NCBI RefSeq assembly: GCF_900167955.1
Contig: NZ_FUYK01000007.1
Location: forward strand, 81,449-145,448
Source of the DNA: Candidatus Nitrosotalea bavarica
Lineage (GTDB): Archaea > Thermoproteota > Nitrososphaeria > Nitrososphaerales > Nitrosopumilaceae
DNA: 64,000 bases
Direction of reading: 5' to 3'
How positions within the stretch are numbered: the first letter of the stretch is position 1; each line of letters begins with the position of its first letter. The notes beneath the pieces are model-generated. The model did not search any database, had not been told where the DNA came from, and was given only the letters and a program-made list of their open reading frames with translations. The position numbers were made by a program, and so were the translations under genes. Of the stretch, positions 34,620-43,455 are shown piece by piece.

Positions 34620-35324
34620 ATGAGTACCCCAATTATGGATACTAAAGTAACAGTCGTGAGGTTCTCAGTAGAAGGAGAAAAGTTTGAAATATTGGTAAAA
34701 CCAGATCCTGCTTTGGAATTTAAGATAGGTAAGCGTAAGGACATCTCTGGAGTATTGATTTCAGATGAGATTTACACTGATTCCAACAAAGGAACGAGGG
34801 CGTCTACGGAGAAACTTATGAAGGCATTCAAAACCACCGACTCAAATGCAATTGCCACTATAATGCTTGAGAAAGGAGAACTGAATCTTACTACTGACCA
34901 GCGAAGAAAGATGGTTTCTGATAAACGTAAACAGATAGTAGACTTTATTGCTAAAAGCTATGTTGATCCAAGATCACATCTTCCACATCCTCCACTTAGA
35001 ATAGAACAAGCTATGGATGATGCAAGGGTATCAGTTGATCCTTTTAGAAATACTGATGAACAGATTAAAGAAATAATAGAACAACTCCGATCGATAATTC
35101 CGTTAAAGTCTGAAAACATGCTTCTAGAAATTTTAGTGCCGGCTCAATTTGCAGCACAATCTTATTCTGTTTTAAAGTCATTTGGAACTTTGAAAAAAGA
35201 AGAATGGCAATCAAACGGTGGACTTAAAGTAATACTAGATATACCGGCGGCGGCAAGGGCAAATGTAATGGACAGATTAGGATCTGTAACAAAAGGCACT
35301 GCCTCTGTTGAGGTTGCAAAATGA
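34620..35324 (+). CDS. Ribosome maturation protein SDO1/SBDS
   Basis: Helps release the anti-association factor eIF6 from the large subunit. 234 residues start MSTPIMDTKVTVVRFSVEGE, with FYSH domain (about 1-90), the central helical domain with SHLPHPPLRIEQAMDDARV, and a C-terminal ferredoxin-like domain (GGLKVILDIPAAARANVMD). It heads the exosome operon and overlaps rrp4 by 4 bases. Confidence 0.95.
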   Translation: MSTPIMDTKVTVVRFSVEGEKFEILVKPDPALEFKIGKRKDISGVLISDEIYTDSNKGTRASTEKLMKAFKTTDSNAIATIMLEKGELNLTTDQRRKMVSDKRKQIVDFIAKSYVDPRSHLPHPPLRIEQAMDDARVSVDPFRNTDEQIKEIIEQLRSIIPLKSENMLLEILVPAQFAAQSYSVLKSFGTLKKEEWQSNGGLKVILDIPAAARANVMDRLGSVTKGTASVEVAK

Positions 35325-36025
35325 TGGACGTAAAAAGACGATATGTTATTCCTGGCGATGTAATAGCAACTGGTCCTCTACGACCAGAACAAAATGTGTA
35401 TCAAGACGGTGACAGAATGATTTCAACATGTGTTGGAATTTCTGAAATTTTTGAAAATTCTGTAAAAGTTATTCCTCTCACGGGTGGATATGTGCCAAAG
35501 GCAAATGACTTGGTTATTGGAAAAGTAATTGGAACTTCTCCGCTTTCTTGGGAGTTTGACATTAATTCCTGCTTTGTAGGATTTTTGCCAGCCCAAGATG
35601 TTTTTGGCAGAGATTATTCTCCAACTAAAGATGAGCTCAAACAAAGATTGGATATCGGAGATTTGGTTGCAACTAGAATTGCTAATTTTGATAGATCAAG
35701 AGATCCACTTTTGACAGTACAAGATAGGGATCTTGGCAAGATTGATTCAGGTGAACTAGTTGAGATTTCCCCCAGTAAAGTACCTAGACTGATTGGCAAA
35801 CGTGGTTCAATGATTCAAACAATTGAGATGGCTACTAAGGCAATTATAACAATAGGTCAAAATGGTTGGATAGTAATTTCATGTGAAGATTCAGAGGGAT
35901 TATTAAAGGCAGTAGAAGCAGTGAAAATGATCGATGCCCTGGCGCATACACCAAACTTGACTGAAAGAGTCAAATCTATGCTTGGGGTAACAGATGGTGA
36001 AAATAATGACACAATTAATGACTGA
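35321..36025 (+). CDS. rrp4: Exosome complex RNA-binding protein Rrp4
   Basis: Cap subunit of the archaeal exosome: N-terminal beta-rich domain with VIPGDVIATGP, an S1 domain (about 65-140, YVPKANDLVIGKVIG) and a KH domain (GKRGSMIQTIEMATKA, about 160). 234 residues, ATG overlapping SBDS by 4 bases. It guides RNA to the Rrp41/Rrp42 ring encoded downstream. Confidence 0.95.
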   Translation: MMDVKRRYVIPGDVIATGPLRPEQNVYQDGDRMISTCVGISEIFENSVKVIPLTGGYVPKANDLVIGKVIGTSPLSWEFDINSCFVGFLPAQDVFGRDYSPTKDELKQRLDIGDLVATRIANFDRSRDPLLTVQDRDLGKIDSGELVEISPSKVPRLIGKRGSMIQTIEMATKAIITIGQNGWIVISCEDSEGLLKAVEAVKMIDALAHTPNLTERVKSMLGVTDGENNDTIND

Positions 36026-36722
36026 AGATGGAATTAGATGTGACGGGAGAAAACTAGACGAGCTTAGAGATATCTCAATTAAAGTAGGAGTACTAAAAAA
36101 TGCAGACGGTTCTGCATATATTGAATTTGGAAAGAACAAGATTTTAGCTGGTGTTTTTGGTCCAAGAGATGTTCATCCAAAACACATGGCAAATCAAGAT
36201 TCTGGAATTTTACGTTGTAGATATCACATGTCCCCATTCTCTGTTACTGAAAGAAAGAATCCTGCTCCATCTAGAAGAGAAATTGAAATTTCTAAGGTTA
36301 TCAAAGAAGCCTTACAACCAGCTGTAATACTAAAAGACTATCCACGTACTGTAATTGATGTATTCATTGAAGTACTTCAAGCTGATGGCGGTTCAAGATG
36401 TGCGGCACTTGATGCCGCATCTGTAGCTCTTGCTGATGCAGGTATCCCAATGCGTGACTTGGTATCAGCATGCGCTGCAGGTAAAGTTGCAGATAGAATA
36501 GTTCTAGATGTCAATAATGAAGAAGATCAAGAGGGACAGGCAGACATGCCAGTTGCCTTGATGCCAAATGTAGGAAAAATTACGCTTTTACAACTTGATG
36601 GTATGCTAAAACCTGAAGAATTCAAAACATGTATGCAAACCGCACTAATCGGTTGTAGACGTGTTTATGAGATTCAAAGAAAGGCATTAATGGAAAAATA
36701 CTTCCAATCTGGTGATCAATAA
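36006..36722 (+). CDS. rrp41: Exosome catalytic subunit Rrp41
   Basis: RNase PH-type subunit with phosphorolytic activity. Motifs RCDGRKLDELRDI (about 10-23), CRYHMSPFSVTERKNPAPSR (about 75-94), and the active-site region DVFIEVLQADGGSRCAALDAA near 118-138 with the catalytic Asp further on (VNNEEDQEGQADMP, about 165). Start ambiguous: ATG at 36006 or 36018 (also 35994), all within the end of rrp4. Confidence 0.95.
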   Translation: MTQLMTEDGIRCDGRKLDELRDISIKVGVLKNADGSAYIEFGKNKILAGVFGPRDVHPKHMANQDSGILRCRYHMSPFSVTERKNPAPSRREIEISKVIKEALQPAVILKDYPRTVIDVFIEVLQADGGSRCAALDAASVALADAGIPMRDLVSACAAGKVADRIVLDVNNEEDQEGQADMPVALMPNVGKITLLQLDGMLKPEEFKTCMQTALIGCRRVYEIQRKALMEKYFQSGDQ

Positions 36723-36724
36723 AA

Positions 36725-37528
36725 TTGGGTTCTCAAATATTAGATCAACTAAAACGAGGTAAAATTCTTGATCTTTTAAAAACTGGAAAAAGAATCGATG
36801 GAAGATCTCTTGACGAACAAAGACAGTTGACAATTGAAACAGGAGTAATTCCAAAAGCTAATGGTTCTGCTAGAGTAAAACTAGGAAATACCGAAGTTAT
36901 AACTGGTGTAAAGATACAACTTGACAAACCGTTTCCAGATCTTGGTGATAAAGGAATTCTCATCTGCACTGCAGAAATTTTACCATTGGCAGATCCAAAC
37001 GTAGAACCAGGACCACCAAATGAAGAGGTTATCGAACTTGCAAGAGTTGTTGATAGAGGAATACGTGAAACTGAAATGATTGATTTGCACAAACTTGTTC
37101 TAATTGAAAATAAATCAGTTATTGGCATGTTCATTGATAGTAGTGTCATTGATTCTGGTGGAAACTTGTTCGATGCTTGTTCTTATGCATCTGTAGCTGG
37201 TATTCTTTCTTGTACTGTTCCTAAATATGAAGTTAAAGACGAAGCTCCTGTACTTGTAGAAGGTGTAACATCCAAGCCTCCGATTAAGACACTACCAGTA
37301 TCAGTAACCATGGCAAGAATTGGTGATTACATAATAGTTGATCCAACCAAGGATGAAGAATCATGCATGGATGCAAGAATTACAATTACTACAAACTCTG
37401 ATGGTAACATTTGTGCAGTACAAAAGGGTGGAAGTGATGGATTTACTGCCGAACAACTTATCCAGTGCTCTGAAACAGCCCTTTCTGTAGGAAAGAAAAT
37501 AAGGAAGCAACTTGAGCAGTTGATGTAA
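36725..37528 (+). CDS. rrp42: Exosome subunit Rrp42 (non-catalytic)
   Basis: 267 residues, RNase PH fold lacking the active site, structural partner of Rrp41 in the hexameric ring. Segments GKRIDGRSLDEQRQLTIETG, LADPNVEPGPPNEEVIELAR, and TKDEESCMDARITITTNSDG match the Rrp42 family. Start TTG at 36725, two bases after the rrp41 stop. Confidence 0.94.
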   Translation: MGSQILDQLKRGKILDLLKTGKRIDGRSLDEQRQLTIETGVIPKANGSARVKLGNTEVITGVKIQLDKPFPDLGDKGILICTAEILPLADPNVEPGPPNEEVIELARVVDRGIRETEMIDLHKLVLIENKSVIGMFIDSSVIDSGGNLFDACSYASVAGILSCTVPKYEVKDEAPVLVEGVTSKPPIKTLPVSVTMARIGDYIIVDPTKDEESCMDARITITTNSDGNICAVQKGGSDGFTAEQLIQCSETALSVGKKIRKQLEQLM

Positions 37529-37529
37529 T

Positions 37530-37745
37530 ATGGCAAAAGGTAAAAGCGCTTCACTCAAAGGACTGGGTCAAAAATATGGCCTCAAACCAAGAAAAAAATA
37601 CACGTCAGTACATAGACAACTAAAAGCACAAAGAAAATGTCCTGAATGCGGTTCTGAAAAATTTGGTAGGGAAGCAGTAGGAATTTGGATCTGCAAAAAA
37701 TGTAATTTCAAAGTAGCAGGTCTAGCATATGACGTCAAACTATAG
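37530..37745 (+). CDS. rpl37ae: Large-subunit ribosomal protein L37Ae
   Basis: 71 residues with a zinc ribbon: CPECGSEKFGREAVG followed by ICKKCNF. Starts one base after the rrp42 stop. Located between exosome genes and pcc1 as in other archaea. The end overlaps pcc1 by 17 bases. Confidence 0.94.
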   Translation: MAKGKSASLKGLGQKYGLKPRKKYTSVHRQLKAQRKCPECGSEKFGREAVGIWICKKCNFKVAGLAYDVKL

Positions 37746-37974
37746 CTCTAAAATAGAAATCTCTGCTGGTGAAAGAACAAAAGCAATTTTTTACTCTATT
37801 GAAACTGATAACAAATTCTATGATGAAAATCCCACTCACACAAGTTTCTCACTTGATAATAAAATTACAATTATGATTGATGCACAAGAAATTTCCCATC
37901 TACGAGCTAATCTTAATTCTACTTTGAGACTTGTCCAAGCAAGTAATGATTCGATCGAATCGGTAAAGATATAA
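37729..37974 (+). CDS. pcc1: KEOPS complex subunit Pcc1
   Basis: 81 residues of the Pcc1 family: N-terminal strands (SAGERTKAIFYSIETD) and the characteristic C-terminal helix with SHLRANLNSTLRLVQASNDS. KEOPS makes the t6A modification of tRNA. It overlaps rpl37ae in a different frame. Other KEOPS genes (kae1, bud32, cgi121) are not in the window. Confidence 0.86.
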   Translation: MTSNYSSKIEISAGERTKAIFYSIETDNKFYDENPTHTSFSLDNKITIMIDAQEISHLRANLNSTLRLVQASNDSIESVKI

Positions 37975-37997
37975 ACAAAACAGCAAATCAAACATTC

Positions 37998-38390
37998 ATG
38001 TCTTCTGGCGAACAACAGATTCCTCCTTGGTTACAAGAGCAAGTAGGTAGATTACAACAATTACAACAAAATCTTCAGTCCATAATGCTTCAGAAACAAC
38101 ATCTTGAATCTGAACATCTTGAGACAGAAAGAGCGCTTGAGTTACTGCTAAAGGCAAATGATGATGATATTGTTTACAAAGCTGCAGGATCAATTCTTGT
38201 GAAATCTAATAAAACTAATTTGGTTTCAGAATTACAAGAAAAGAAAGAACTTGCAAATACTAGACTTACTGTATTGACAAAACAAGAAGTTAGGGTAAAG
38301 GAAAATCTAAAAGAGGCAGAGACTAAAATCCGAGAAATGTTGAAAGGTCCTCCTCCACCAGGACAAAATAAGATAGATACTCCTAAATAA
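37998..38390 (+). CDS. pfdB: Prefoldin subunit beta
   Basis: 130 residues with the beta-subunit plan: N-terminal coiled coil (VGRLQQLQQNLQSIMLQKQH), a hairpin with DIVYKAAGSILVKS, then a C-terminal coiled coil with QEKKELANTRLTVL. Partner of the alpha subunit at 7392. Pro-rich tail GPPPPGQNK. Last of the tight exosome run. Confidence 0.93.
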   Translation: MSSGEQQIPPWLQEQVGRLQQLQQNLQSIMLQKQHLESEHLETERALELLLKANDDDIVYKAAGSILVKSNKTNLVSELQEKKELANTRLTVLTKQEVRVKENLKEAETKIREMLKGPPPPGQNKIDTPK

Positions 38391-38416
38391 AATATTTGCA
38401 GAAACTTAACGGTTTA

Positions 38417-39103
38417 ATGAAAATTGAAGATCTTCGAATGGTAGTTGATGAACGGGAGCGAAAAAGTGGGATCCCTGATCTACTAAAACAGATAGGAGTT
38501 AAAGTAGAAATGATGAATCTACCGGTTGGTGATTATATTGTTGCATCTGAAACAGTAGTGGAAAGAAAAAGTGTCAGTGATTTTATCTCATCAGTTTTTG
38601 ATGGACGTTTATTTGATCAATGTAATAGACTAAAAGAACACTTTGAACATCCCACTATAATCATAGAAGGAAATGTTGACGAAATTGATAAAATCACAGA
38701 AAATCCACTTGTGTTCTATGGAGCAATGTCCTCAGTAGTATTAGATTTCAAAATACCTGTAATCCCTACTCCTAATGCATCGCACACTGCTAAATTGTTA
38801 ATATCTATGTGTGCAAGGCAAGGGACTGTAAAGGGACCTTTCCTTAAAAAAATTAGAAAGTCTGGCGATTTACAACAACAACAATTATCTATCCTGTCTA
38901 GTTTGCCAGGTGTTGGAGAAAAACTTGCGTCTAGAATGCTGGAAAAATTTGGTTCACCGAGTAGCTCATTGAATGCCTCATCGGTGGAATTATCTAAAAT
39001 AAATGGAATGGGAGAAGCACGTGCTCAAAAAATAAGGAAAATACTTGATGCCAAAAATAAAAATATGAAAAAGACTGATCAAAAGACATTGCATGATATA
39101 TGA
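38417..39103 (+). CDS. XPF/ERCC4-type structure-specific endonuclease
   Basis: About 228 residues without a helicase domain, the short form of XPF. Nuclease signature VVERKSVSDF (ERK near 49-51, catalytic Asp55), preceded by Asp11 in VVDERER. Two helix-hairpin-helix motifs at about 160-215 (LSSLPGVGEKLASRML, INGMGEARAQKI). The end QKTLHDI is a weak match to a PCNA-binding PIP box, which the crenarchaeal enzyme needs. ATG 38417 used; a TTG at 38396 is upstream. It cuts flap or fork DNA. Confidence 0.92.
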   Translation: MKIEDLRMVVDERERKSGIPDLLKQIGVKVEMMNLPVGDYIVASETVVERKSVSDFISSVFDGRLFDQCNRLKEHFEHPTIIIEGNVDEIDKITENPLVFYGAMSSVVLDFKIPVIPTPNASHTAKLLISMCARQGTVKGPFLKKIRKSGDLQQQQLSILSSLPGVGEKLASRMLEKFGSPSSSLNASSVELSKINGMGEARAQKIRKILDAKNKNMKKTDQKTLHDI

Positions 39104-39143
39104 CACATTGTTCAAATATGTAGCTCTAATTCTAATCGAATAA

Positions 39144-39902
39144 TTGATAGTTTCACATCAGTGGTTAGCAGAACATTACAATGATCCAGATTTGGTAATA
39201 TTGGATTCTCGTGGCAGTGTTGCATATTCATATGCTCATATTCCAAATTCTCAGCCTCTTGGAGTTGAAAAAGTTGTAAAAACTAATCAGTATGGAGCTA
39301 ATCTTGTAATTGAAAATGAACAGGCTGCAACTCTATTTGGCTCACTTGGAATTGATGAATCTAAAACTGTTATAATATATGGAGATTACTTGGATCCATC
39401 TGCTGCTAGGATATCTTGGACGTTATTATATTTTGGACATGAAAAAACAAAAATTCTTGACGTCGGAATAAGAACTTGGCACAAAAAAGAACTTCCAATT
39501 ACTAGAGATATCTCAAAATCAATATCCACAAAATTTATTCCAAAAATAAATTCTTCAATAAGGATTGAAGCGGAAGAACTTCATAAAAAAATTGACAGTG
39601 CGCTGATAATTGATGCTAGATCTCCTCAAGAATTTATGGCTGGTAGAATTTTGAACGCAGTACTTTTTCCCTTTACTGAAGGTGTAGGTGAAGGTGGTTC
39701 TCTTTTTAAAGAAAAAGATGAACTCTCGCGAATTTTTACCGAACAACAAATACCAAAAGATAAGGAATTGATATGCTATTGTGCACTAGGTCACAGAGCT
39801 GCAAATGTATTTACTCAATTACGAATGGCTGGATATGATAACGTAAAGTTATACGATGGCTCTTTTGCGGATTGGGTTGGAAGAAGACTTCCTCTCGGAT
39901 GA
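39144..39902 (+). CDS. Rhodanese-type sulfurtransferase (copy 1)
   Basis: 252 residues, two tandem rhodanese domains (about 1-120 inactive, 135-252 active). Persulfide Cys213 in LICYCALGHRAANVF. A TTG start is used. It resembles thiosulfate/3-mercaptopyruvate sulfurtransferase and has a relative at 41262. The 3' end overlaps nob1, which is on the opposite strand, by 54 bases. Confidence 0.88.
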   Translation: MIVSHQWLAEHYNDPDLVILDSRGSVAYSYAHIPNSQPLGVEKVVKTNQYGANLVIENEQAATLFGSLGIDESKTVIIYGDYLDPSAARISWTLLYFGHEKTKILDVGIRTWHKKELPITRDISKSISTKFIPKINSSIRIEAEELHKKIDSALIIDARSPQEFMAGRILNAVLFPFTEGVGEGGSLFKEKDELSRIFTEQQIPKDKELICYCALGHRAANVFTQLRMAGYDNVKLYDGSFADWVGRRLPLG

Positions 39903-40367
39903 TTTTTTCTTTAACTTACTTCCACAAATGGGACAATTTGAGATCTTTTCAAAGATCTTACTGCAAGCAGGGCAAATGTACACACTATCTAATACCTTGG
40001 ATATTCCCTTGCTCATTATTGGAATAACTTTCAAATTCAAATGTTTAGCAACATTTGATACTGTATAGTCATCTGTTACCAATTCACCATTTAACTGCAC
40101 ACACAATGCAAGTACTGATACATCTTCCTTTGATAACTCAGACAAGTCACCTGTATTCTTTGCTTTCTCTAAAACGAAATTAGTATTTTCTTGCTCTGGT
40201 TCTATAATTTTTAGTCTGTCTAAATCAATGAGAGCTTGTACGGCATCATGACTTTTCTTAATATGTTTTATTTCTTCAAAAACTAGAGGAGTTGTAAAAC
40301 TCTGTTCTTGTGAAGAAAATGGTATTCCGGCATAAAATGATGTGGCATCTAAAACTCTAGAAGCCAA
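39849..40367 (-). CDS. nob1: rRNA maturation endonuclease Nob1
   Basis: Cuts the 3' end of 16S rRNA. 172 residues: PIN domain (about 1-115, first Asp in SRVLDATSFY at position 7) and a zinc ribbon ICPACSKIFEKISNCPICG (about 132-150). Tail is basic and serine-rich. Its start overlaps nadK by 11 bases. Convergent 54-base overlap with the sulfurtransferase gene is notable. Confidence 0.92.
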   Translation of the reverse strand: MASRVLDATSFYAGIPFSSQEQSFTTPLVFEEIKHIKKSHDAVQALIDLDRLKIIEPEQENTNFVLEKAKNTGDLSELSKEDVSVLALCVQLNGELVTDDYTVSNVAKHLNLKVIPIMSKGISKVLDSVYICPACSKIFEKISNCPICGSKLKKKSSERKSSSNPIRKRAIV

Positions 40368-41172
40368 GCTTACTCATCTGTCTAAGACCTTGTTTCTTTA
40401 GTCTTACAAACACAGCTTGTTTTTTGTATTTTTTAATTGTTATCACTTCGTCAAATCTTGCGGTTTTGATAACCTGTGCGTCCATGATGATACTTGAATC
40501 ATGATTACTTATGATCTCAACTTTTTCATCAGGTACTACAATTGATGGCAATTTGTTAACAGGGGCAACCGGTGTTATGATGAGTACATTTAGACTCTCG
40601 TGAAGTATCGGTCCTCCAAGAGAATAGGAATGACCTGTGGAACCACTTGGGGTTGCTACGATTACACCATCCATTTTTTGTGTTACTGTATCGCTTTGAA
40701 ATTTAATTTCAAATAATGACGTCTTTGTCAAATTCACTCTGTTGATGTAGATCTCATTTAATGCTGGTGGAAAATCTTGTCCTCCACAAGAGGCAACCAC
40801 TCTAATTCTTCTATCAAAAAAAACCTTGTCTGAAATAATTTGGTCAATGGCCGTATCAATCTGAGGTAATGTTATTTCTGACAATATGCCTCTGTTTCCT
40901 CCGACATTTATTGCAAGATTTGGAACCTCATTTTCCAAATATCTGAAAGTTCGAAGCGTAGTTCCATCTCCCCCTAAGGTAATTGTCAAATCTAGTTTTG
41001 TTGTCTTGAGATCTTCTAAATCATTGACTTTTTTTGCACCGTCAACTTCTGCTGGAGAAACAATGTATACCTTAATTTTTTTTGCAAGTAGTTTCTTGGC
41101 TACTTTCTTTACCGCGTCCTCTGATTCTTTTGAACCAACTTTACTTACTATAGCTACATTATGAAGTTCCAA
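40357..41172 (-). CDS. nadK: NAD kinase
   Basis: 271 residues with the kinase motif TITLGGDGTTLRTFRYL (GGDGT about 68-72) and NVGGNRGILSEI, plus VATPSGSTGHSYSLGGPIL, the second conserved motif. Makes NADP from NAD. It is upstream of nob1 on the same strand with an 11-base overlap, and divergent from the sulfurtransferase at 41262. Confidence 0.94.
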   Translation of the reverse strand: MELHNVAIVSKVGSKESEDAVKKVAKKLLAKKIKVYIVSPAEVDGAKKVNDLEDLKTTKLDLTITLGGDGTTLRTFRYLENEVPNLAINVGGNRGILSEITLPQIDTAIDQIISDKVFFDRRIRVVASCGGQDFPPALNEIYINRVNLTKTSLFEIKFQSDTVTQKMDGVIVATPSGSTGHSYSLGGPILHESLNVLIITPVAPVNKLPSIVVPDEKVEIISNHDSSIIMDAQVIKTARFDEVITIKKYKKQAVFVRLKKQGLRQMSKLGF

Positions 41173-41261
41173 TTAATACTACTATTCTAATTTCACTTAA
41201 AAATCATCTGATAAGTATAAAATATTAAGAACCCTTTGAGTTCATTATAATACAGATAGAA

Positions 41262-42104
41262 ATGAATTATTCACACCAAGTTTTAGTTGATACCGAAACA
41301 GTTGCAAATAACCTTAACAACAAATCGTTCAAAGTCATAGAAGTTGATTATGATCCTGAAAATGCCTATAGGCAAGGCCACTTACAAGGAGCCAGTCTAA
41401 TCTGGTGGAAGCGAGACATTAATGATCCTGTAACACGTGACATCATAAACAAATCTCAATTTGAAGATCTTTTATCAAGAAATGGATTAACTGCACAATC
41501 TGAAGTTATTTTATATGGCGACTTTAACAATTGGTTTGCGGCTTTTGTATTTTGGATATTCAAGTATTATGGACATGAAAAAGTACAGATGATGAACGGT
41601 GGAAGGAAAAAATGGGAAATTGAAAATAGATCTTACACAAAAGATGAACCACAAATTCCAAAAACTAATTATGTTGCACAACCGCCAAATGAAGGACTAC
41701 GTGCATATCTATTTGATGTAAGACGGGCTCTTGATAAGAGTGATACAGTTCTAGTCGATGTACGTTCTCCAAAAGAATTTTCTGGAGAGGTAACTGCTCC
41801 TGCCGAATATCCGATGGAGCATGCTCAGAGAGGAGGACATATTCCGAATGCAAATAATATTCCTTGGGCAAGTGCCGTAAATGATACTGATGGTACCTTC
41901 AAGTCAGTTGAAGAACTTAAAAAAATTTATGAAACAAAAGGTGTGACGCCTGATAAAGATGTCATATGTTATTGCAGAATCGGAGAAAGATCTTCGCATA
42001 CTTGGTTTGTACTGAAATATCTACTAGGATATCCTCAAGTTAGAAATTATGATGGTTCTTGGACTGAATGGGGTAATATGATTGGAAATCCAATCGAAAA
42101 ATAA
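41262..42104 (+). CDS. Rhodanese-type sulfurtransferase (copy 2)
   Basis: 280 residues, two rhodanese domains with the active Cys238 in VICYCRIGERSSHTWF. Segments SLIWWKRDINDPVTRDI and the C-terminal NYDGSWTEWGNMIGNPIEK fit the SseA/thiosulfate sulfurtransferase family. A relative of the protein at 39144. It overlaps a small gene of unknown function at 42082 by 23 bases, so they may act together. A TATA-like element (TTATAATACA) is placed about 20 bases before the start. Confidence 0.9.
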   Translation: MNYSHQVLVDTETVANNLNNKSFKVIEVDYDPENAYRQGHLQGASLIWWKRDINDPVTRDIINKSQFEDLLSRNGLTAQSEVILYGDFNNWFAAFVFWIFKYYGHEKVQMMNGGRKKWEIENRSYTKDEPQIPKTNYVAQPPNEGLRAYLFDVRRALDKSDTVLVDVRSPKEFSGEVTAPAEYPMEHAQRGGHIPNANNIPWASAVNDTDGTFKSVEELKKIYETKGVTPDKDVICYCRIGERSSHTWFVLKYLLGYPQVRNYDGSWTEWGNMIGNPIEK

Positions 42105-42414
42105 CGAAACAGCTAAAGAACAGCCGATTCTAAAAAAAGGTATATTCTATGCCATTCTTGATGGTGTATCTGATATTATAATGGAGGATAAGACTAAACG
42201 TGGTCTTACAGTACAAGAAAGATCAATTGACGAGAAATATGGTGTAAATTCTGATAAAGGGATGATCTATGATATGGATGGAATAGGCCATAAGGTGGGA
42301 ATTCGTTGGTACTTTCCAAAAGATAAGTATGGATTTGAAAAAGTACTTGAACATGCAACAGAGATGGAACAGAGATATCGTAAGATCCGAGAAGAAACTT
42401 GTCCTGATTATTAG
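42082..42414 (+). CDS. Hypothetical protein coupled to sulfurtransferase, 110 residues
   Basis: Soluble acidic protein; N-terminus LKKGIFYAILDGVSDIIMED, centre GVNSDKGMIYDMDGIGHKVG and a C-terminal charged helix (EMEQRYRKIREETCPDY). I do not recognise the family. Start ATG lies within the sulfurtransferase gene, which implies a joint function; there is one Cys near the C-terminus that could accept sulfur. Confidence 0.65.
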   Translation: MEIQSKNNETAKEQPILKKGIFYAILDGVSDIIMEDKTKRGLTVQERSIDEKYGVNSDKGMIYDMDGIGHKVGIRWYFPKDKYGFEKVLEHATEMEQRYRKIREETCPDY

Positions 42415-42451
42415 GAAGCATTTTTAAACTCTTTTTCCATATACAAATCAG

Positions 42452-43405
42452 ATGTCCCTCCTGCTAAAGGATAAGGTGTATACAGTTCAATCAGCTACAT
42501 CAAAAAGGGGAGTATATCCTTTACACAGTTACAAACTCGGTCTTTATCGTCTCCCAATAAAACTAGAAGATACATATGAAATTGATTCTATAGTTAGTGG
42601 ATTTAAGAAAGTTTTTGAAATGGATAAATTTGCTGACAGAGTTTATGCAACGTATCGTTGGAAGGAAGAAAATTTACCAGATCCAGATGATAGTGGATAC
42701 AAGGAAATTAATCTTGAAGTACAAATTGAGATAGTAACTGGAGAAGTTGTAGATATGATTTATCAAATCTATCCAGTTGAAAAATATGGAGATGGACTTT
42801 GGGTTAAAGATTATAGAAAGAAAGCTGATGCAAATGCAAAAATGGTCATTGATACAATTTTGAGAAATAGTGTACTTGCTGACAAAATGGTTGAGCATGG
42901 AGTAAAAATGAAACAATTAACACCAGAACGAGCATTAGAAGAATTAGAAGAGCTCACTCCACTAGCTCAGATTGTTCCAAATGCAAAACCAAAACCAAAA
43001 CCTGCAGCTCCTCAGCCAGGACAACAAGTTGCACAAGACGAAGAGCCAGTTGCTAATGATGGAGCAAAACCAGGTCCAATAGATGTAGACTTTAAATCAA
43101 AGCTTAAAGTCGTTGAGACTTTCACTGCCACATCCAATCATAAGATAAAGATCTTTGGACAAAGAAGGGGCAATGAAATATTGGGAATCTGGGGAGAATT
43201 TGTATCAGTTGATTATGATATCTGTATAGGTGATGGTGCATGCATCGATGCATGTCCTGTGAAAGTTTATGAATGGGCTGAATTTGCAGGGCATCCAGCT
43301 TCTGATAAAAAACCTCTCATGGCACGAGAACCTGATTGCATATTTTGTTTAGCTTGTGAAAACGTCTGTCCTGTTCAAGCAATAAAAATATCCAAAAAAG
43401 GATAG
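42452..43405 (+). CDS. Ferredoxin with N-terminal extension (Sulfolobus Zn-ferredoxin type)
   Basis: 317 residues. The C-terminal 90 resemble the 7Fe/8Fe ferredoxin of Sulfolobus: CIGDGACIDACPVKVYEW, AGHPASDKKPL, and CIFCLACENVCPVQAI. The second Cys of cluster I is Asp (CIGD), as in those proteins. The zinc ligands are mostly lost (only one His remains, at SNHKIKIFG). An unknown domain (about 1-165) and a Pro/Ala linker with AKPKPKPAAPQPG precede it. Possible electron partner of KorAB. Confidence 0.85.
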   Translation: MSLLLKDKVYTVQSATSKRGVYPLHSYKLGLYRLPIKLEDTYEIDSIVSGFKKVFEMDKFADRVYATYRWKEENLPDPDDSGYKEINLEVQIEIVTGEVVDMIYQIYPVEKYGDGLWVKDYRKKADANAKMVIDTILRNSVLADKMVEHGVKMKQLTPERALEELEELTPLAQIVPNAKPKPKPAAPQPGQQVAQDEEPVANDGAKPGPIDVDFKSKLKVVETFTATSNHKIKIFGQRRGNEILGIWGEFVSVDYDICIGDGACIDACPVKVYEWAEFAGHPASDKKPLMAREPDCIFCLACENVCPVQAIKISKKG

Positions 43406-43455
43406 AGAAACTTTAGCGGTACGGCTATAAAGACTGTAAAGTTGAAAAACTCCAA

